Assembly (NCBI GenBank): GCA_022779285.1
Contig: JALFST010000003.1
Coordinates: 1 to 44,815, forward strand
DNA from: Peptoniphilaceae bacterium
GTDB taxonomy: Bacteria > Bacillota > Clostridia > Tissierellales > Peptoniphilaceae
DNA length: 44,815 nt
Direction of reading: 5' to 3'
Each line of letters opens with the position of its first letter. The first letter of the stretch is position 1. Shown piece by piece: positions 41,375 through 44,815 of this stretch. Both the position numbers and the translations under genes were made by a program. The notes below the pieces were generated by a model. The model worked only from the letters and a program-made list of their open reading frames with translations. It was not told the origin of the DNA and did no database searches.

Positions 41375-41716
41375 CTATTCTTTTTCCTCTTCCTTGACCG
41401 GCATCGCCATCGCCTGTTTGAACAGTCCCGATACATAGCTGTTGCCTCCAAGCTCCTGATACGCATTATAAAGATAGCTCAAATTGCTTTTTTCATAGGG
41501 ACGCACCCATTTTCGATCGGCTGAGCACATGGAAAGATACTCATCCTGAATCTTGCTGCGCAAAAGGCATTTCGTCCCCTCCTCGATCTTATCCAGCCTG
41601 TTGTTGAGGTCTCTTTTTTCCTCTTTGCGCCGTTTCGGAGAGGAAATCAGCCAATTGGTCAGCGAACCGACGACCACCCCGAGAAAACTTGCGATTGCCA
41701 TATTGAGATAGGTCAT
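41375..41716 (-). CDS. Phage one-span protein next to holin
   Basis: A 113 aa product with an N-terminal span (about 3-24, YLNMAIASFLGVVVGSLTNW), a charged KRRKEEKRD stretch and a helical tail containing LYNAYQELGGNSYVSGLF. Proteins of this build (short anchor, Lys/Arg/Glu-rich segment, then a conserved Y..LGGN pattern) are frequent beside holins in Bacillota phages; their role is not settled. It lies 27 nt after the amidase stop and 9 nt before the holin start. Confidence 0.75.
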   Translation of the reverse strand: MTYLNMAIASFLGVVVGSLTNWLISSPKRRKEEKRDLNNRLDKIEEGTKCLLRSKIQDEYLSMCSADRKWVRPYEKSNLSYLYNAYQELGGNSYVSGLFKQAMAMPVKEEEKE

Positions 41717-41743
41717 CGCATCACACTCCTTCCTCCGGTTCTT

Positions 41744-42838
41744 TTATCGAAACGAGCCCCAAGGCTCGCCTCTTCTTCCGTTTTGATACGTGCGGCATGC
41801 CACATAACGCCTCTTGCCGCTCCTGCCGATGTAACTCACCCACACATAGCCCGCTCCCACATATACGCGGTCATAGCGAATCGCTTCTCCCGCATGGTAT
41901 TTGGCCACCGCCTCACTTTGTGTCGTCGGCTCTGCGCGAACATTGACCGTGGTATTGGGGGTAAAGGTTGCGGATTCATATTTTTGAAACGCTCCGACCT
42001 CTTGCGTTTGGGCAGGAGCCTTCTGTGGCGCGCTCAGCGGCTCTACATAAACGCTGTGCCCCATCTGGGCACACACGTACCCTCCGTCTGTTAAACGCAG
42101 CCAAACGCCGTCTACGTTCGCCCGCAGCTCTTCTATCGCGTGAATCTCGCTTCCCGCAGGAAGCGTCTTGATGTGCGTGGCGCTTGTCGAAGGGTCTTTC
42201 CGCAGACGAAGCCCGACGGAAGGCGTTACCCGGTAGCGGCCCGGGGGATAATCTCCATAGCCCGAAACGGATTTCTGCTGTTGGAAAGCCCCTTCCGTTT
42301 TCCCGCCCAAGCGCCGGGTAACCTGCTCGGCAAGGTCTCCCAATCGGCTATAAAGCCAGTCTCCGGGGCAGGCCTTATCGGCAAACCAGCGGTGCACCGT
42401 AAGCACCATCTCGTGCTTTTGGGGCGTATAACGAAGCGTCTTCCCCTTGTCCCCGAACCAAAGAAGCCGGGTTTTGCCGTTGCGCCTGCAAATGTCTACG
42501 CAAAGATCGATCAGCTTTTGATACACGATGGGGCGCATGGTGTAAGGGTGTGTCTTATCCGATGCGCATTCAATGGTGACGGCTCTTTGATCGTTCGCAT
42601 TGGAAGAGGAACACCAGGAACGGTTTCCCTCATCCACATACAGCCCGATGCTGCCGTCACAGCCGATTCCATAGTTGGAAGAGACTTCCCGCGGCGTGGT
42701 CGCAAAATAATTGCCAATGCTGGCCGCGGTGTTTTGCCCCTCGACGCAATGCGGCGTAATCCGGTCTATCGCGTGCGTTCTCCTGCCGGAATGGTGGTGG
42801 GTGCGCCGAATGACCGTAACCAATGCACTATTACTCAT
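41744..42838 (-). CDS. N-acetylmuramoyl-L-alanine amidase endolysin with SH3b repeats
   Basis: Phage lysin that cleaves the MurNAc-L-Ala bond. The 364 aa product has an amidase_2-type catalytic domain (about 1-175): zinc-site histidines in ITPHCVEGQNTAAS and HRWFADKACPGDWL, with NYGIGCDGSIGLYVDE between. A linker near 180-195 leads to two SH3b wall-binding domains (about 200-268, GLRLRKDPSTSATHIKTLPA, and about 285-352, TVNVRAEPTTQSEAVAKYHA). AAAGGAA precedes the ATG. No signal peptide, so export depends on the holin. Confidence 0.92.
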   Translation of the reverse strand: MSNSALVTVIRRTHHHSGRRTHAIDRITPHCVEGQNTAASIGNYFATTPREVSSNYGIGCDGSIGLYVDEGNRSWCSSSNANDQRAVTIECASDKTHPYTMRPIVYQKLIDLCVDICRRNGKTRLLWFGDKGKTLRYTPQKHEMVLTVHRWFADKACPGDWLYSRLGDLAEQVTRRLGGKTEGAFQQQKSVSGYGDYPPGRYRVTPSVGLRLRKDPSTSATHIKTLPAGSEIHAIEELRANVDGVWLRLTDGGYVCAQMGHSVYVEPLSAPQKAPAQTQEVGAFQKYESATFTPNTTVNVRAEPTTQSEAVAKYHAGEAIRYDRVYVGAGYVWVSYIGRSGKRRYVACRTYQNGRRGEPWGSFR

Positions 42839-42857
42839 GTTTTTCCTTTCTTTCCAT

Positions 42858-42878
42858 AAAAAAAGACGCTTTCGCGTC
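42858..42878 (-). terminator. Terminator between structural genes and endolysin
   Basis: Minus-strand GACGC/GCGTC stem (42865-42869 with 42874-42878), GAAA loop, seven T residues (42864-42858). It starts 1-2 nt after the stop of the coiled-coil gene and ends 20 nt before the endolysin ATG, leaving no room for a separate promoter. Confidence 0.8.
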
Positions 42879-42879
42879 C

Positions 42880-43107
42880 TCAGGCGTCGGATCCTAATTT
42901 CAGAATGCGTTCCGCAGTGTCCAAATCCGACATTTCTTTTTCCAAAAGCAGCGTCTGTTCATTCTTCTCACTGATCTGCCGTTGGATTTCCGTCACCTCC
43001 GCTTCTTTCGTCGCCTGCTGCATGCGAAGGTCTTTGAGCTCTCTTCCGATGGTGTCTTTCTCCGTTTTCCGCTTTTCTTTTGCCGCCTTGATTTCTTCTA
43101 AATTCAT
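42880..43107 (-). CDS. Small phage coiled-coil protein
   Basis: A 75 aa product almost entirely helical and charged, with heptad character from about 8 to 65 (RELKDLRMQQATKEAEV, then IQRQISEKNEQTLLLEKEMS) and a short end LGSDA. AAAGGAAAGGG precedes the ATG at 43105-43107, 13 nt after the tail protein stop; a longer frame into the tail gene is not used. It could be a tail-fibre chaperone or a structural coiled coil; position is the only evidence. Confidence 0.65.
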   Translation of the reverse strand: MNLEEIKAAKEKRKTEKDTIGRELKDLRMQQATKEAEVTEIQRQISEKNEQTLLLEKEMSDLDTAERILKLGSDA

Positions 43108-43120
43108 TGCCCTTTCCTTT

Positions 43121-44815
43121 CTATCGCCATTTTCCGATGGCGATTGCCTGTACCTGTGTCTCCCCGTATTCTCGCTGATAAAAATCAAAGAGATAAAATG
43201 ACACGCTCGTATTCTCCGATCCGCCTCCCATGAATGCGGAAGCTCCCCAGGACGCGCCCGTCCCCCAGCGCATGGTTCCCGGAGAGACCACCGGGCGCCC
43301 CACAAAAGGCTTGGGAAAGGTCCAGCGATACTGACCGATAAATGCGGAACCGTAAGCATTCGAGATGGAGAGATTCACCATCTTGTCCATCCAACAGATC
43401 TGTACGCCGTTTCCATAGCGCACATAGTGACCGTTGCTGTTGGAGCCGTAATCATGAAGCCCTGCGGTCGGTAAGACCGTCTCATCAAAGGTGATTGAGC
43501 CATTTTGCGCCGTCACGCCCAGCCCGATTCCGTTCGGACTGAAATCGATCAGGCTCAGCGCCTTACTCAGTTCCGTGGTATAGGTTGCAGACTCTCCCAC
43601 CGCATCCGTGAGCGTGACCGTTACCGTGTATCCCTTATCGGCATCAATTCTGCTGAGCGTTTCCGAGGAGCTGATTTCCGGGCTCTCTCCTGCCACCGTA
43701 ATCGATGCCCGCAAAAGTGTCGTGCTTCCGGTCGTCGTTTTTATGGTGAGCGTTCCCTCGTTTTCTCCTCCCACCGGGGAAATGCTTCCGCGGTATTGCA
43801 CCTTCGCGCTGGTTCCGGTGGCATCAATGACGCCAAAGTCCGTACACCGGTCCACCGTCACCGCATCCAGCTTCGGCGGACGGTAGGGATAGACCTCATA
43901 GCTGCCGGAATAGGTGCTCCCGCGTCCCCGCGTGTCGAGTACGGTAATGGTATAGGTTTTTCGCCCGGGCGTGGAGCACCAAAAGCCCTGATCATCGGAC
44001 AGTAAATGCGGGGGAAAGTGATTTTCAAAGTCGGCACGCCAAATATCCCACTTTTTCCCATCCGTTCGAAGCTGAATGAGATTGATGGCCGCACCGTAAA
44101 GATTGTCGGTTCCAAACGTCCAGGTAAAGGCGGCCATCGTTTTGTTTTGCAGGATTTTCCCGTTTAACCCCTTTTCCATCGCGATCACCGTATGTTTGGT
44201 AAGCGTCGGCTTAATGGAATCGGGGATTTTGAGTTGTACATACTTGTAGCTTACGCCGACCAGCTGATCATCCGGCGTATACGAGCGCACACCGATGGCA
44301 AGTGCCGCCTGCGCTTTGTGCGGCAAAATCGGCCCGAAATACGAAAGCTCCGGGGTAAACGTCCACGTCTCCCGCCCCTCTGTGCTCGTATAGTTTCCAT
44401 AGGTCAGCTGCTGTGCGCCGATGACGACCGTGCATTCATAGCGGAGCTGGCTGCTCTTTTTTTCGATTTCCACGGTGATGCTGTCTTCGCCCAGCGTGCA
44501 AATGGTATTTTCCGGAACCTCCCTGCCGTTCATCATCAACCGCGTCGCCTGCGCAATTTGATAGGGAATTTTCACGTTGATGCTGCTGGATGTCCGGAGC
44601 GTTCCGAAGCTGACATTGGTCTGATACGTCGCCGAGACGGAAACGGAAATCGAGTTTTGAGCGGAGCCGTAGGACACTGTCTTTTGCGCACTGCCGATCC
44701 ACTGTTTGGCTTGGTAGCGGTCAAAGCTATGCGAAAACTGCGTGGTGGTTCCGTCAATGGTGATCGTCCCGGGCGGGCCATAATGATTCCAGCCGCCCGC
44801 CGTATCGCAAATATA
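43121..44815 (-). CDS. Phage tail/receptor-binding protein (DUF859-like), N-terminus outside window
   Basis: Open to the right edge: 564 residues visible, starting YICDTAGGWNHYGPPG; a GTG at 44677 is only an internal codon. Beta-rich repeated domains (for example RETWTFTPELSYFGPILPHK and GVRSYTPDDQLVGVSYKYVQ) resemble DUF859-type phage minor structural proteins, including YPYRPPKLDAVTVDRC. The last 115 residues form a receptor-tip-like domain: NSNGHYVRYGNGVQICW, then RWTFPKPFVGRPVV and a beta-rich end. Last large structural gene before the lysis cassette; it would mediate host-surface contact. Confidence 0.75.
   Translation of the reverse strand, partial: YICDTAGGWNHYGPPGTITIDGTTTQFSHSFDRYQAKQWIGSAQKTVSYGSAQNSISVSVSATYQTNVSFGTLRTSSSINVKIPYQIAQATRLMMNGREVPENTICTLGEDSITVEIEKKSSQLRYECTVVIGAQQLTYGNYTSTEGRETWTFTPELSYFGPILPHKAQAALAIGVRSYTPDDQLVGVSYKYVQLKIPDSIKPTLTKHTVIAMEKGLNGKILQNKTMAAFTWTFGTDNLYGAAINLIQLRTDGKKWDIWRADFENHFPPHLLSDDQGFWCSTPGRKTYTITVLDTRGRGSTYSGSYEVYPYRPPKLDAVTVDRCTDFGVIDATGTSAKVQYRGSISPVGGENEGTLTIKTTTGSTTLLRASITVAGESPEISSSETLSRIDADKGYTVTVTLTDAVGESATYTTELSKALSLIDFSPNGIGLGVTAQNGSITFDETVLPTAGLHDYGSNSNGHYVRYGNGVQICWMDKMVNLSISNAYGSAFIGQYRWTFPKPFVGRPVVSPGTMRWGTGASWGASAFMGGGSENTSVSFYLFDFYQREYGETQVQAIAIGKWR

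Noticed and set aside
1-44815. tRNA genes, CRISPR arrays, complete insertion sequences
   Set aside because: No cloverleaf with CCA-type ends, no regularly spaced repeats and no transposase frame were seen on either strand.

Overview
The window looks like chromosomal DNA of an anaerobic Bacillota (Firmicutes) bacterium, probably Clostridia-like. The grounds are a mraZ-led division/cell-wall cluster with ftsL, divIC and a DivIB-type FtsQ, an OmpR-type two-component pair, type III pantothenate kinase, an ECF-type vitamin transporter, RqcP next to DivIC, and strong AGGAGG-type ribosome binding sites. I cannot name a genus. The sporulation genes yabP and yabQ, which lie between rqcP and divIC in spore formers, are absent, which suggests a non-sporulating lineage.

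Layout. (1) 1-12564, minus strand: a division/cell-wall operon with its own promoter and MraZ operator (12493-12564), reading mraZ-rsmH-ftsL-class B PBP-mraY-murD-ftsW-ftsQ-ftsZ-nrdR to a terminator at 2655-2684, followed by rarA and a partial asnS. murE, murF, murG, murC, murB and ftsA are not in the cluster. (2) 12573-16822, minus: hflX-yigZ-yebC-DUF1461 membrane protein-lgt, closed by a terminator. (3) 16942-22065, plus: a class A PBP followed by a response regulator and a sensor kinase. (4) 22062-32790, minus: twelve closely packed genes, HAD phosphatase-dut-rqcP-divIC-tilS-hpt-ftsH-unknown membrane protein-pyrG-ECF S component-coaX-dusB. (5) 32839-33834, plus: a single zinc metallopeptidase gene with promoter and terminator. 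(6) 34312-36363, minus: mntP and an M18 aminopeptidase.

(7) 36599-44815 is accessory DNA. It starts with a tyrosine integrase that seems to have lost its N-terminal arm-binding domain. Next come an LCM/TcmP-type methyltransferase of unknown substrate and an arsR-acr3 arsenite operon with two clear operators. At the right edge is a prophage end: tail/receptor-binding protein (running off the window), coiled-coil protein, amidase endolysin with SH3 domains, holin, and two very small membrane ORFs, one apparently frameshifted. By eye the prophage is richer in G+C than the core and the ars/methyltransferase part is poorer.

Functionally, most of the window serves envelope growth and division (lipid II synthesis, septal PBP, FtsZ ring, lipoprotein modification, class A PBP with an adjacent two-component system, FtsH quality control), linked to nucleotide supply (nrdR, dut, pyrG, hpt), CoA precursor uptake and phosphorylation, and ribosome/tRNA maintenance (rsmH, tilS, dusB, hflX, rqcP). 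I see no tRNA, rRNA, CRISPR array or complete insertion sequence. The less ordinary items are the three-box MraZ operator overlapping the mraZ ribosome binding site, a codon-usage break inside asnS, the integrase remnant/methyltransferase/ars island, the ArsR with a second cysteine cluster, and the terminator-studded lysis cassette with its frameshifted holin-like ORF.
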